Notes: generated from the letters alone by a model not told the origin. Counted from the stretch's first letter, positions 1 through 7,360 are shown. The stretch: 8,384 bases of DNA from an uncultured Eubacteriales bacterium (GCA_900553005.1 USBU01000038.1:1-8384); one strand, 5' to 3'. Translations and numbers: made by a program.

Positions 1-48
1 CGAGATGTAGCTCCGTCTCGTGGGCTCGGAGATGTGTATAAGAGACAG
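1..48 (+). other. Illumina Nextera/Tn5 adapter contamination, left end (not genomic)
   Basis: Bases 1-6 (CGAGAT) are the 3' end of the Illumina P7 oligo. Bases 7-14 (GTAGCTCC) sit where the 8-base i7 index belongs and match an i7 index sequence as I remember it (N718 in the Nextera XT v2 set). Bases 15-48 are the complete 34-base Nextera Read 2 transposase adapter. Its last 19 bases (30-48, AGATGTGTATAAGAGACAG) are the Tn5 mosaic end. Genuine sequence starts at base 49. Any reading frame that starts inside this stretch carries artificial residues, typically MCIRDS in one frame and MYKRQ in another. Confidence 0.98.
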
Positions 49-643
49 CCTTGTCGGAGCTGTCTTGGCGCTTATCGGGTCGGCTTTAATGATAGTAAAG
101 GTCAGTCTTTCGGGATTGGGCGCGCTGGCAATAGTGTCCGTATGTCTGTATTCGTTTTCTCTTTTGATGCTGTATATCATGAGTACGCTGTATCACTGGC
201 AGCCGGTCGGAAAACGCCGGCGCGCGGTGTTCAGGCGTTTCGATCATTGTTCGATAGCTTTGCTCATTGCCGGCACTTATGCGCCGTTTATGCTGATAGG
301 TATGTATTCGGCAAACAAAGTCTGGGCTATTGTGCTGGCAAGCGTGGTTTTGTTTTTTGCAGTGCTTTCCGTGGTGTTTAACGCTATCGACGTCAATAAA
401 TTCAAGGTGTACTGTCTTATATCGTATGTTGTTATGGGCTGGGCGTGCGTGATAAGAATCGATCTTTTAGTCAATCCGCTTCCTTCGTTCATACTGCTAA
501 TCGTCGGCGGCGTAGTCTATACGGCGGGCATAATATTTTATAGGATTAAGTCCATTCCGTACAATCATGCGATATGGCATTTTTTCGTGCTGGCAGGCTC
601 TGCGCTGCATTTTGCCGCTATTTACTTTTATCTCATACCGTAA
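49..643 (+). CDS. Hemolysin III / PAQR (YqfA/TrhA) family membrane protein, 5' truncated
   Basis: This is the C-terminal 197 or so residues of a seven-helix membrane protein of the hemolysin III/PAQR superfamily. Numbering from an ATG that lies in the adapter (base 20), residues 1-10 are artefact and true protein starts at L11. Hydrophobic segments lie near 11-30, 33-58, 76-95, 101-123, 129-150, 154-173 and 184-206. The family's metal-site motifs are present: STLYH (55-59), FDHCS (74-78) and HAIWH (183-187), giving the conserved Ser, Asp and three His expected to bind zinc. Known members are about 205-220 residues, so perhaps 15-25 N-terminal residues and the true start lie off the contig. 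The stop is only 12 bases from the ileS ATG and there is no terminator, so the two are probably co-transcribed. Despite the family name, haemolytic activity should not be assumed; the bacterial role is poorly defined. The family call is firm and the function is open. Confidence 0.9.
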
Positions 644-655
644 GAGGAGATCGTT

Positions 656-3600
656 ATGTATAAAAAAATCAATCCGGACATGAATTTCGTCAGCAGGGAA
701 AAGGAAATTCTCGATTTCTGGAAGAAAAACAGGATTTTTGAAAAAACGCTTGAAAAAACCAAGGACGGAGAGGAGTTTTCCTTTTATGACGGTCCGCCTA
801 CTGCCAACGGCAAGCCGCATATCGGGCATATTCTTACGCGGGTGATGAAGGACATTATCCCCCGGTTTAAAACTATGAAGGGCTATCACGCCACGCGTAT
901 TGCGGGGTGGGATACGCACGGACTTCCCGTCGAGCTGGAGGTTGAAAAGCAGCTGGGGATGGACGGGAAGCAGGATATAGAGAAATACGGGATCGAGCCT
1001 TTTATAAAAAAGTGCAAGGAAAGCGTCTGGAAGTATAAGTCGGAATGGGAAAAAATGTCCGACCGCGTAGGCTATTGGGTGGATATGGAGCATCCTTATA
1101 TAACCTATGACGATAATTATATAGAATCCGTTTGGTGGTCGCTTAAAAATATATTCGATCGCGGTTTGATTTATAAGGGACATAAAATCGTTCCTTACTG
1201 TCCGCGCTGCGGTACGGCGCTTTCCTCGCACGAGGTAGCGCAGGGCTATAAGGACGTGGAGGAAAAATCGGCCGCCGTTTCGTTTAAAGTTGCGGACGAG
1301 GCCGACGTTTATATAGTTGCCTGGACGACCACGCCCTGGACTCTTCCGTCCAACGTTGCGCTTTGCGTAGGGCCCGATTTCGATTACGCGCTGGTAAAAA
1401 GCGGCGATAAAAAATATATCGTTGCGGCGGAGCGGGCGTCTGCGTTTTTTGAAGAAGGCGAATACGAAATTCTATCCGTTAAAAAGGGTTCGGAATATGT
1501 CGGGCTCAGGTACGAGCCGCTTTACGAAAATTACAAGGGCGTAAAAAAATCTCATTATGTGGTTGCCGACGGCTACGTTACTCTTGATGAGGGCACCGGA
1601 ATCGTTCATATCGCGCCGGCTTTCGGCGAGGACGACGCGCGCGTAGGACGGGACAACGATCTGCCATTCGTGCAGATGGTTGACGATCGCGGGCGAATGA
1701 CTGAGGACGCTCCCTTTGCAGGGACTTTCTGTAAAGACGCGGACAAGCTTATACTTAAGGATTTAAAGCAAAGGGGATTGCTGTTTAAAGAGTTAATGTT
1801 TACTCACAGCTATCCTTTCTGCTGGAGATGCGATACTCCGCTCTTGTATTACGCGCGTTCAACGTGGTTTATTTCCACGACCAAAGTGCGCGATCTCCTG
1901 CTTAAAAACAATGCCTCCGTCAACTGGATGCCCGAGTCTATTGGCAAGGGCCGTATGGGTAATTTTTTGGAAAACGTTATTGACTGGGGACTTTCCCGCG
2001 AGCGCTATTGGGGTACTCCGCTTCCGATCTGGGTTTGCGGCGACTGCGGCGAAGCCGTTGCGATAGGCTCCAAGGCAGAGCTTAAAGAAAAGGGCGGCAT
2101 AACAGGGGATATAGAGCTTCATAAGCCGTATGTCGACGCGGTTACGATTAAATGCCCAAAGTGCGGAAAACCTATGCACCGTACTCCCGAGGTCATTGAC
2201 TGTTGGTACGATTCCGGCTCTATGCCGTTCGCGCAGCTGCATTACCCGTTTGAAAACAAGGAGAAATTTGAAAAGACCTTTCCCGCGCAGTTCATTTCCG
2301 AGGCCGTGGATCAGACAAGAGGCTGGTTTTATACGCTGCTGGCGATCTCGACGCTTATGTTCGACAAGGCTCCGTTTAAAAACTGTATCGTCCTTGGCCA
2401 CGTCAACGATAAAAACGGTATAAAGATGAGCAAGCACAAGGGCAACGTCGTGGATCCGTGGTCCGTCCTCGACAAGCAGGGCGCTGACGCGGTAAGATGG
2501 TATTTTTATACCAATTCCAGTCCGTGGATACCGTCAAGATTTTACGACGAGGCGGTAAGCGAGGTACAGCGCAAATTCCTGGGCACGCTGTTTAATACCT
2601 ATTCGTTTTATATCCTGTACGCGGAGATCGATAAATTCGATCCTACGCGTTACAGGCTGGACGACTGCAAGCTTACGCTTATGGACAGATGGATACTTTC
2701 TTCTCTCAATTCGCTTGTCGGCTTTGTTGACGATTCGCTTGAAAATTATAAAATTACCGAAAGCGCGCGCGCTATAGCCGATTTTACTGACAGCCTTTCT
2801 AATTGGTATGTCCGCCGCTGCCGCGAGCGCTATTGGGGAAGCGAAATGACGGACGATAAAATCGCGGCGTATATGACGCTGTTCACCGTGCTGGAAACTC
2901 TTTCCCGTCTGACTGCGCCTTACGTGCCGTTTATCGCGGAGGAGATATATCGCAACATCGTAGTATCCGTTGACAAGGACGCGCCCGAATCCGTGCATTT
3001 GGCTTCTTTCCCGAAATGCCGCGCCGAGTATATTGACAAGGCTCTCGAGGCCGGAATGAAGACCGCTGAGGACGCGGCGGTGCTGGGACGTGCGGCGCGT
3101 AATCTTTCCGGAATAAAAAACCGTCAGCCTTTGGGCAAAATGATGCTTTGCGGCAGCGGAGCGGACGCGCTCGAGCCGGAGCTTTTATCCGTCATACGCG
3201 ACGAGCTGAACGTAAAGGAAATCGAATGCGTTACAGATGCAGGCAGCTACGTTTCTTACGAGGTAAAGCCGCAGCTAAAGACGCTTGGCCCTAAATACGG
3301 CGCGCGTTTGGGCAAAATAAAACAGTATCTTGCCGCTAACGCCGAAAAGCTTGTAAACGGCTTGAAGGAATCCGATACTTACTCGTTCGATATCGACGGC
3401 GAGGAAATTTCCTTGACGCGGGACGACATTTTGATTACGGTTTTAAGCAAGCAGGGTTTTTCCGTGCAGTCTGGCGGCGGAATTACGGTAATTCTCGACA
3501 CGGAGCTTTCCGACGAGCTGATTGCCGAGGGCTACATGCGCGAAATAGTTTCCAAAGTGCAGACCATGCGCAAGGAGTCGGGCTTCGAGGTCACCGATCA

Positions 3601-3772
3601 CATTCGTCTTTATTACGACGGCGACGCGGAAATCGACGAGGTATTCAATCGCTATATGACGCAGATAAGCGGGGACGTTCTTGCGGACGAGATCGTCGGC
3701 AAAAACTTGGACGGAGAAAAGTCCTGGGATATAAACGGCAAAAGCGTAAGGCTTAAGGTCGGCAAGCTATGA
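656..3772 (+). CDS. ileS: Isoleucyl-tRNA synthetase, eukaryote-like type 2 (IleRS2)
   Basis: Class I cytoplasmic enzyme that charges tRNA-Ile with isoleucine using ATP and hydrolyses mischarged valyl-tRNA in its CP1 editing domain. The 1038 residues are complete. The HIGH motif is at 55-58 and the KMSKS-loop motif reads KMSKH at 590-594. The editing domain shows the threonine-rich TTTPWTLPSN (from 224) and GTGIVHIAPAFGEDD (313-327) with its conserved aspartate. Cysteine pairs that may bind zinc are at 182/185, 389/392, 461/464 and 500/503. The anticodon-binding helical domain follows at roughly 680-830, and the C-terminal extension carries EGYMREIVSKVQTMRKESGF, typical of type 2 enzymes. The last 180 residues have no cysteine, so the C-terminal zinc finger of the usual ~930-residue bacterial type 1 enzyme is absent. 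Known type 2 enzymes tend to tolerate mupirocin, so the same is inferred here. The start is set by GAGGAGA at 644-650, five bases before the ATG. No T-box leader precedes it. The stop overlaps the next ATG as ATGA. Confidence 0.98.
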   Translation: MYKKINPDMNFVSREKEILDFWKKNRIFEKTLEKTKDGEEFSFYDGPPTANGKPHIGHILTRVMKDIIPRFKTMKGYHATRIAGWDTHGLPVELEVEKQLGMDGKQDIEKYGIEPFIKKCKESVWKYKSEWEKMSDRVGYWVDMEHPYITYDDNYIESVWWSLKNIFDRGLIYKGHKIVPYCPRCGTALSSHEVAQGYKDVEEKSAAVSFKVADEADVYIVAWTTTPWTLPSNVALCVGPDFDYALVKSGDKKYIVAAERASAFFEEGEYEILSVKKGSEYVGLRYEPLYENYKGVKKSHYVVADGYVTLDEGTGIVHIAPAFGEDDARVGRDNDLPFVQMVDDRGRMTEDAPFAGTFCKDADKLILKDLKQRGLLFKELMFTHSYPFCWRCDTPLLYYARSTWFISTTKVRDLLLKNNASVNWMPESIGKGRMGNFLENVIDWGLSRERYWGTPLPIWVCGDCGEAVAIGSKAELKEKGGITGDIELHKPYVDAVTIKCPKCGKPMHRTPEVIDCWYDSGSMPFAQLHYPFENKEKFEKTFPAQFISEAVDQTRGWFYTLLAISTLMFDKAPFKNCIVLGHVNDKNGIKMSKHKGNVVDPWSVLDKQGADAVRWYFYTNSSPWIPSRFYDEAVSEVQRKFLGTLFNTYSFYILYAEIDKFDPTRYRLDDCKLTLMDRWILSSLNSLVGFVDDSLENYKITESARAIADFTDSLSNWYVRRCRERYWGSEMTDDKIAAYMTLFTVLETLSRLTAPYVPFIAEEIYRNIVVSVDKDAPESVHLASFPKCRAEYIDKALEAGMKTAEDAAVLGRAARNLSGIKNRQPLGKMMLCGSGADALEPELLSVIRDELNVKEIECVTDAGSYVSYEVKPQLKTLGPKYGARLGKIKQYLAANAEKLVNGLKESDTYSFDIDGEEISLTRDDILITVLSKQGFSVQSGGGITVILDTELSDELIAEGYMREIVSKVQTMRKESGFEVTDHIRLYYDGDAEIDEVFNRYMTQISGDVLADEIVGKNLDGEKSWDINGKSVRLKVGKL

Positions 3773-4638
3773 TTGCGGACAGCTGGAAGGATTACGAGAT
3801 AATCGCGGCCGGCGGCGGCGAAAAGCTGGAGCGCTGGGGCAGCGTATATCTTCTTCGGCCGGATCCGCAGGCGATTTGGGACGCTCCGTTTAAGCTTAAG
3901 GACTATCCTAAGCTAAACGCCCGCTATGTCCGCGCCTCGGACGGCGGCGGCAGATGGGAGACTTACCGCGCTTTTCCGGACGAATGGACGGTGGAATGGC
4001 AGCGGCTTAAGTTTCTCATAAAGCCTATGGGGTTTAAGCATACGGGGCTTTTTCCGGAGCAGGCCGTAAATTGGCTTAAAACAAGCGAGCTGTGTAAAAA
4101 GCGCGGGGGCCGGCCTGCAGTGCTCAACTTGTTCGGCTACACCGGCGGAGCAAGCGTGGCGCTTGCGGCTGCGGGCGCGTTTGTCACTCACGTGGACGCG
4201 GCAAAGGGTATGGTTGACAGGTGCCGTCAAAACGCGGCTTTAAATTCTTTGCCGGCCTACGGAATACGCTATATCGTGGACGACTGTAAAAAATTTGTTC
4301 AGCGAGAAATAAAGCGCGGTAAGAAATACAACGCCGTGCTTATGGATCCGCCCAGTTACGGCCGCGGACCCGGCGGAGAAATGTGGAGGCTTGAGGACGG
4401 CATTTACGAGCTTGCTATGTTGGTGCGCGAGGTGATCGACAAGCCGCTGTTTTATCTGATAAACAGCTACACGACGGGCTTGCAGCCGACGGTTATAAAA
4501 AATATCCTTTCGCTGGTAATGTCGGGCGCGGGAGGAAGCCTTGACGCTTACGAGCTTACTCTGCCCGTAACGGATTGCTCAAAGGGAAAAACGGAGCTGC
4601 CCTGCGGCTGCAGCGGCTTGTGGAGCGGCAATGATTAG
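3769..4638 (+). CDS. RlmI-like class I SAM-dependent methyltransferase (COG1092-type, no PUA domain)
   Basis: Predicted cytoplasmic SAM-dependent methyltransferase related to the RlmI/RlmK large-subunit rRNA methyltransferases. Motif I, which binds SAM, is NLFGYTGG at 120-127. The acidic ribose-binding strand is HVDAAKG at 141-147, and motif IV is DPPSYGRGPGGEMW at 193-206. TGLFPEQAVNW (92-102) is also typical of the family. At 289 residues it is about 100 shorter than E. coli RlmI and has no N-terminal PUA RNA-binding domain; short versions are common in bacteria. Where RlmI has its catalytic SCS, this protein reads NSYTTGL (232-238), so the m5C-forming cysteine is missing. The product may therefore not be 5-methylcytosine, and the substrate cannot be read from the sequence. 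The ATG overlaps the ileS stop by four bases, which implies translational coupling, and a pseudouridine synthase follows after 14 bases. Together these suggest an RNA-modification role. Confidence 0.85.
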   Translation: MIADSWKDYEIIAAGGGEKLERWGSVYLLRPDPQAIWDAPFKLKDYPKLNARYVRASDGGGRWETYRAFPDEWTVEWQRLKFLIKPMGFKHTGLFPEQAVNWLKTSELCKKRGGRPAVLNLFGYTGGASVALAAAGAFVTHVDAAKGMVDRCRQNAALNSLPAYGIRYIVDDCKKFVQREIKRGKKYNAVLMDPPSYGRGPGGEMWRLEDGIYELAMLVREVIDKPLFYLINSYTTGLQPTVIKNILSLVMSGAGGSLDAYELTLPVTDCSKGKTELPCGCSGLWSGND

Positions 4639-4652
4639 TAGAGAGGACGCTG

Positions 4653-5369
4653 ATGAACGAAAATAAACTTACGATATTATACGAGGACAATCATCTCATC
4701 GTGGTGCTTAAGCCGCAAAACGTTCCCTCTCAGGGCGATTCGACGGGCGATACGGATTTGCTGACCATGGTTAAGGACTATATAAAGACCGCTTACGACA
4801 AAAAAGGCGAGGCCTTTGTCGGGCTGGTGCATCGGCTTGACAGACCTACCGGCGGCGTCATGGTTTTTGCAAAAACAAGCAAGGCCGCTCAGAGATTGTC
4901 CGAGCAGATACGCGAGGGCAGAGTGGAAAAACGTTATCTTGCCGTAGTAGTGGGGACTCCGCGCGACAGGCAGGCAAGGCTTTCCGATTATCTTTTTAAG
5001 GATGAAAAAAACAATACGGTGACGGTTGTTCCCGCCGCCATCGAAGGGGCAAAGCGCGCGGAGCTTGTGTATAAGGTGCTGGAAACCACGCCAAAGCTGT
5101 CGCTTGTGGATATAAAGCTGATTACCGGACGGTCGCATCAGGCCAGGGTGCAGCTCCAGCACATAGGCACTCCGATTTTCGGAGACGTGCGTTACGGTGG
5201 CGACGCACTTGCCAAGGGGCATAATTTGGCGCTTTGGGCTTACGAGCTTAGGTTTTATCATCCGGTGACAAAGATCCCGATGGTTTTCGTGTCCTATCCG
5301 CCCGTAGATAAAACGCCCTGGAAATTTTTTGAAATCGAGCGGCACATAAGCGTGGTCGCGCCGAGATAA
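4653..5369 (+). CDS. RluA-family pseudouridine synthase
   Basis: Isomerises specific uridines to pseudouridine in rRNA or tRNA. The 238 residues carry the RluA-family signature HRLDRPTGG at 60-68, with catalytic aspartate D63. The second conserved block, GRSHQARVQLQHIGTPIFGD, is at 159-178, followed by VRYGG. The opening LYEDNHLIVVLKPQNVPSQ (9-27) is the usual first strand pair of the fold. There is no S4 RNA-binding domain before it, unlike RluC and RluD, so the protein resembles the short RluA/TruC-like members. The target uridine cannot be deduced. The start at 4653 is supported by GAGAGG at 4641-4646, six bases upstream, and the gene lies 14 bases after the methyltransferase stop in the same apparent operon. 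A gap of 34 bases with no terminator separates it from galT. Confidence 0.95.
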   Translation: MNENKLTILYEDNHLIVVLKPQNVPSQGDSTGDTDLLTMVKDYIKTAYDKKGEAFVGLVHRLDRPTGGVMVFAKTSKAAQRLSEQIREGRVEKRYLAVVVGTPRDRQARLSDYLFKDEKNNTVTVVPAAIEGAKRAELVYKVLETTPKLSLVDIKLITGRSHQARVQLQHIGTPIFGDVRYGGDALAKGHNLALWAYELRFYHPVTKIPMVFVSYPPVDKTPWKFFEIERHISVVAPR

Positions 5370-5403
5370 ATTAAAAATCCAATCTGTTATAAGGAGAACA
5401 AAA

Positions 5404-6921
5404 ATGATAATTTATTCCTGTATCGAAAATCTTTTGCAGTACGCGCAGTCGCATCTGCTGCTTGACGATTTGGACGTGATTTATGTCCGCAACAAGCTGA
5501 TGACGCAGCTTAAGCTTGAAGACTACGTCCAGTACGAAACGGATGTGGACGCGATCGACGCCATGACCTGCCCTGACGAGGTGCTTGAGCCGATAGTAAA
5601 TTACGCCGTAGAAAACGGCATTATTTCCGACGGCGAGCGCGAGGAATTCGGGGACAGGATCATGGATATCGTAAGCCTTAAGCCCAGCGAAATCGTGGAT
5701 ATGTTCGACAGTCTGCATTCGACCAGCCCGGCAAAGGCTTTCGATTGGCTTTACGATTACTCCATTAAAAACGATTACGTAAAGCAGAGTAAAATCGCAA
5801 AAAACAAGCATTGGGAGGCAAAGGCCACCAAGGGAAAGATAGAAATCACGATCAATCTTTCACGCCCGGAGAAAAACAATAAGGATACCGCCAAGCTTCT
5901 CAAGCAGAAGAATTCGTCGTATCCGCCTTGCATGATCTGCCGTGAAAACGAGGGCTACGCCGGACACGGCGTTTATCGTCAGACTTTGCGTACTATTCCC
6001 CTGACTTTGGGCAATGAGGAGTGGTTCTGGCAGTTTTCGCCATATTCGTATTTTAATCAGCACGGGATTGCCGTCAATGCCGAGCATACTCCGATGAAGG
6101 TCGATACATCTACGGTGGAAAAGCTGCTCGACTTTATCGATTACAATCCTAACTATTTTATCGGCTGCAACGCCGCACTGCCAATTGTAGGCGGCTCGAT
6201 ACTCACTCATGACCATTTTCAGGCCGGACTGAAGCAGCTTCCCATGCACAAAGCGCCTAATCTCAAGCGCTATAAGTCGGCCGAGTATCCCTATATCGAT
6301 ACCTATGTGGTCGATTGGTATAATTCCGTCATACGACTTGAGGGAACAAGTAAAAAGATGATGATTGAGTATGCGGGTAAAATTATCGAGGCATGGAAGG
6401 AATACAGCGACGAAAGCGTTGATATCATCGCAAAGACCAACGAGCAGCATAACGCAGTTACGCCTATTGCGCGTAAGTCGTCCGACGGAAAGTACGTTGT
6501 GGAGCTTATTCTCCGCAATAACCGCACGTCCGAGCAGTATCCCGACGGAATCTATCACGTTCATCCCGAATACCAGAACATCAAGTCGGAGTCTATTGGG
6601 CTTATCGAAGCTATGGGATTGTTTATTCTGCCCGGCAGACTTGACCGTCAGCTTGCCGAGGTCGAAAAATATCTTACGCGCGAGATCAAGTATTCGCGCG
6701 CAGCTCTTTCCGACGACATGAAGATTCACGCCGACATGATAGAAAAGCTTATGAAGGAGAATCAGAAGTGCTCCGCCGTCGAGGCCGCGCTGAATGTCAA
6801 GGACGAGGTCAATCGCGTTTGCGAGTGTATTCTCGACAATACCGCGGTATTCAAAAAGGACGAAGCGGGCGTTGCCGCCTTCGGTAGATTTTTGGCGACG
6901 CTGGGAATTTTAGAGCAGTAA
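5404..6921 (+). CDS. galT: Class II galactose-1-phosphate uridylyltransferase (UDP-glucose--hexose-1-phosphate uridylyltransferase)
   Basis: Leloir-pathway enzyme that exchanges UMP between UDP-glucose and galactose-1-phosphate through a covalent uridylyl-histidine intermediate. The 505 residues match the long class II form found in Bacillota, not the ~350-residue E. coli-type enzyme. The active-site block GGSILTHDHFQAGLKQLP is at 263-280, with H269 and H271 in the HxHFQ signature. Other typical blocks are PPCMICRENEGYAGHG (174-189), FSPYSYFNQHGI (211-222) and the C-terminal IYHVHPEYQNIKSESIG (383-399) followed by EAMGLFILPGRL. The N-terminal ~230 and C-terminal parts correspond to the two GalT domains. 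AAGGAG at 5391-5396 lies seven bases before the ATG and fixes the start. galT usually sits with galK or galE, but here it ends an operon of translation-related genes and no other Leloir gene is visible. A strong terminator follows at 6975. Confidence 0.96.
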   Translation: MIIYSCIENLLQYAQSHLLLDDLDVIYVRNKLMTQLKLEDYVQYETDVDAIDAMTCPDEVLEPIVNYAVENGIISDGEREEFGDRIMDIVSLKPSEIVDMFDSLHSTSPAKAFDWLYDYSIKNDYVKQSKIAKNKHWEAKATKGKIEITINLSRPEKNNKDTAKLLKQKNSSYPPCMICRENEGYAGHGVYRQTLRTIPLTLGNEEWFWQFSPYSYFNQHGIAVNAEHTPMKVDTSTVEKLLDFIDYNPNYFIGCNAALPIVGGSILTHDHFQAGLKQLPMHKAPNLKRYKSAEYPYIDTYVVDWYNSVIRLEGTSKKMMIEYAGKIIEAWKEYSDESVDIIAKTNEQHNAVTPIARKSSDGKYVVELILRNNRTSEQYPDGIYHVHPEYQNIKSESIGLIEAMGLFILPGRLDRQLAEVEKYLTREIKYSRAALSDDMKIHADMIEKLMKENQKCSAVEAALNVKDEVNRVCECILDNTAVFKKDEAGVAAFGRFLATLGILEQ

Positions 6922-6974
6922 AGAATCAGGCGTCCGGAAAAACGTTTTTGCGGAAACGGTTACGGAATAAAAAG

Positions 6975-7007
6975 AAAAGGCTGACTGATTTACCGTCAGC
7001 CTTTTTT
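6975..7007 (+). terminator. Rho-independent terminator after galT, probably bidirectional
   Basis: AAAAGGCTGAC (6975-6985) pairs perfectly with GTCAGCCTTTT (6995-7005) around a 9-base loop, and T residues run from 7002 to 7007. Read on the - strand, the same stem is followed by TTTTCTTTTTATT, so it should also stop transcription coming from the right. It ends the transcription unit that runs through ileS and galT. Confidence 0.9.
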
Positions 7008-7214
7008 CGTTGTCTTTTTGTCTGTTACGCGCCTTGCAAAGCGTTTGGCAGTTGTCGATGTTTTCCTGACGTCTTATGTGGGTAAGAAATGCTCTGCCTC
7101 CGTTTCTTCAAGCTCGTAATGGGTTTTTACTCTTTGCCGGGTTGCGCAGTGCGGCAAATTCCTTTTTGCGTTAGTAGGTCTGTTTGTTTTTTTTGTCGTC
7201 GAACGAGCGAATAT
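6996..7214 (-). pseudogene. Coding-like but start-less and interrupted frame, possible relic or intergenic repeat
   Basis: Read on the - strand, bases 7214 to 7077 give 46 sense codons. The stretch begins right after a TGA and contains the notably protein-like VKTHYELEETEAEHFLPT before a TAA at 7076-7074. The same frame then continues for 25 basic codons (beginning DVRKTSTTAKRF) to a TGA at 6998-6996, inside the terminator stem. There is no in-frame ATG or GTG and no ribosome binding site. It could be a decayed gene end, a dispersed intergenic repeat, or chance in A-rich sequence. I do not recognise a function and the call is weak. Confidence 0.25.
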
Positions 7215-7339
7215 TCAGATGTTTTCATTTCCCGAAAGCAGTTATGTCCGGCCGTCCGTTTATATATTGTCCGATATTTGAGCAAGATTTTTTCCGGTTT
7301 TTACTCCGATAAAAGAATATGCGCCTAACAGACCGCTTT

Positions 7340-7354
7340 TTGTAATTATTACTT
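7340..7354 (+). promoter_or_regulatory. Candidate PerR/Fur-family operator upstream of the ferritin promoter
   Basis: TTGTAATTATTACTT contains the perfect 5-1-5 inverted repeat GTAAT-T-ATTAC. It matches 10 of the 14 fixed positions of the PerR box consensus TTATAATNATTATAA. It lies six bases upstream of the -35 element. Control of ferritin by iron or peroxide sensors of this family is well known, so the position makes sense. The local sequence is AT-rich and a chance match is quite possible. A second short palindrome, ATAATATTAT (7385-7394), overlaps the -10 element. Confidence 0.3.
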
Positions 7355-7360
7355 TTTCGC

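Noticed and set aside
34..381. 115-codon + strand frame overlapping the hemolysin III-family gene
   Set aside because: It starts inside the adapter (MYKRQ) and is out of frame with a clear membrane protein in the same place.
497..1231. 244-codon - strand frame across the hemolysin III/ileS junction
   Set aside because: It is antisense to two well-supported genes and has no recognisable domain.
1859..2437. 192-codon - strand frame inside ileS
   Set aside because: It lies wholly within the catalytic region of IleRS, including the KMSKH codons, and is a shadow of that gene.
5370..5403. A promoter or terminator between the pseudouridine synthase and galT
   Set aside because: The 34 bases hold a strong ribosome binding site but no hairpin and no -35/-10 pair with acceptable spacing.
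5860..6729. 289-codon - strand frame inside galT
   Set aside because: It is antisense to the conserved GalT active-site region, has no ribosome binding site and resembles no family.
7122..7306. 11-bp direct repeat GGTTTTTACTC at 7122-7132 and 7296-7306
   Set aside because: It is short and T-rich, with only two copies 174 bases apart; chance is the simplest explanation.
7089..7328. 79-codon + strand frame in the galT-ferritin spacer
   Set aside because: There is no good ribosome binding site, its composition simply reflects T-rich DNA (many F, S, C and R), and no family is recognised.
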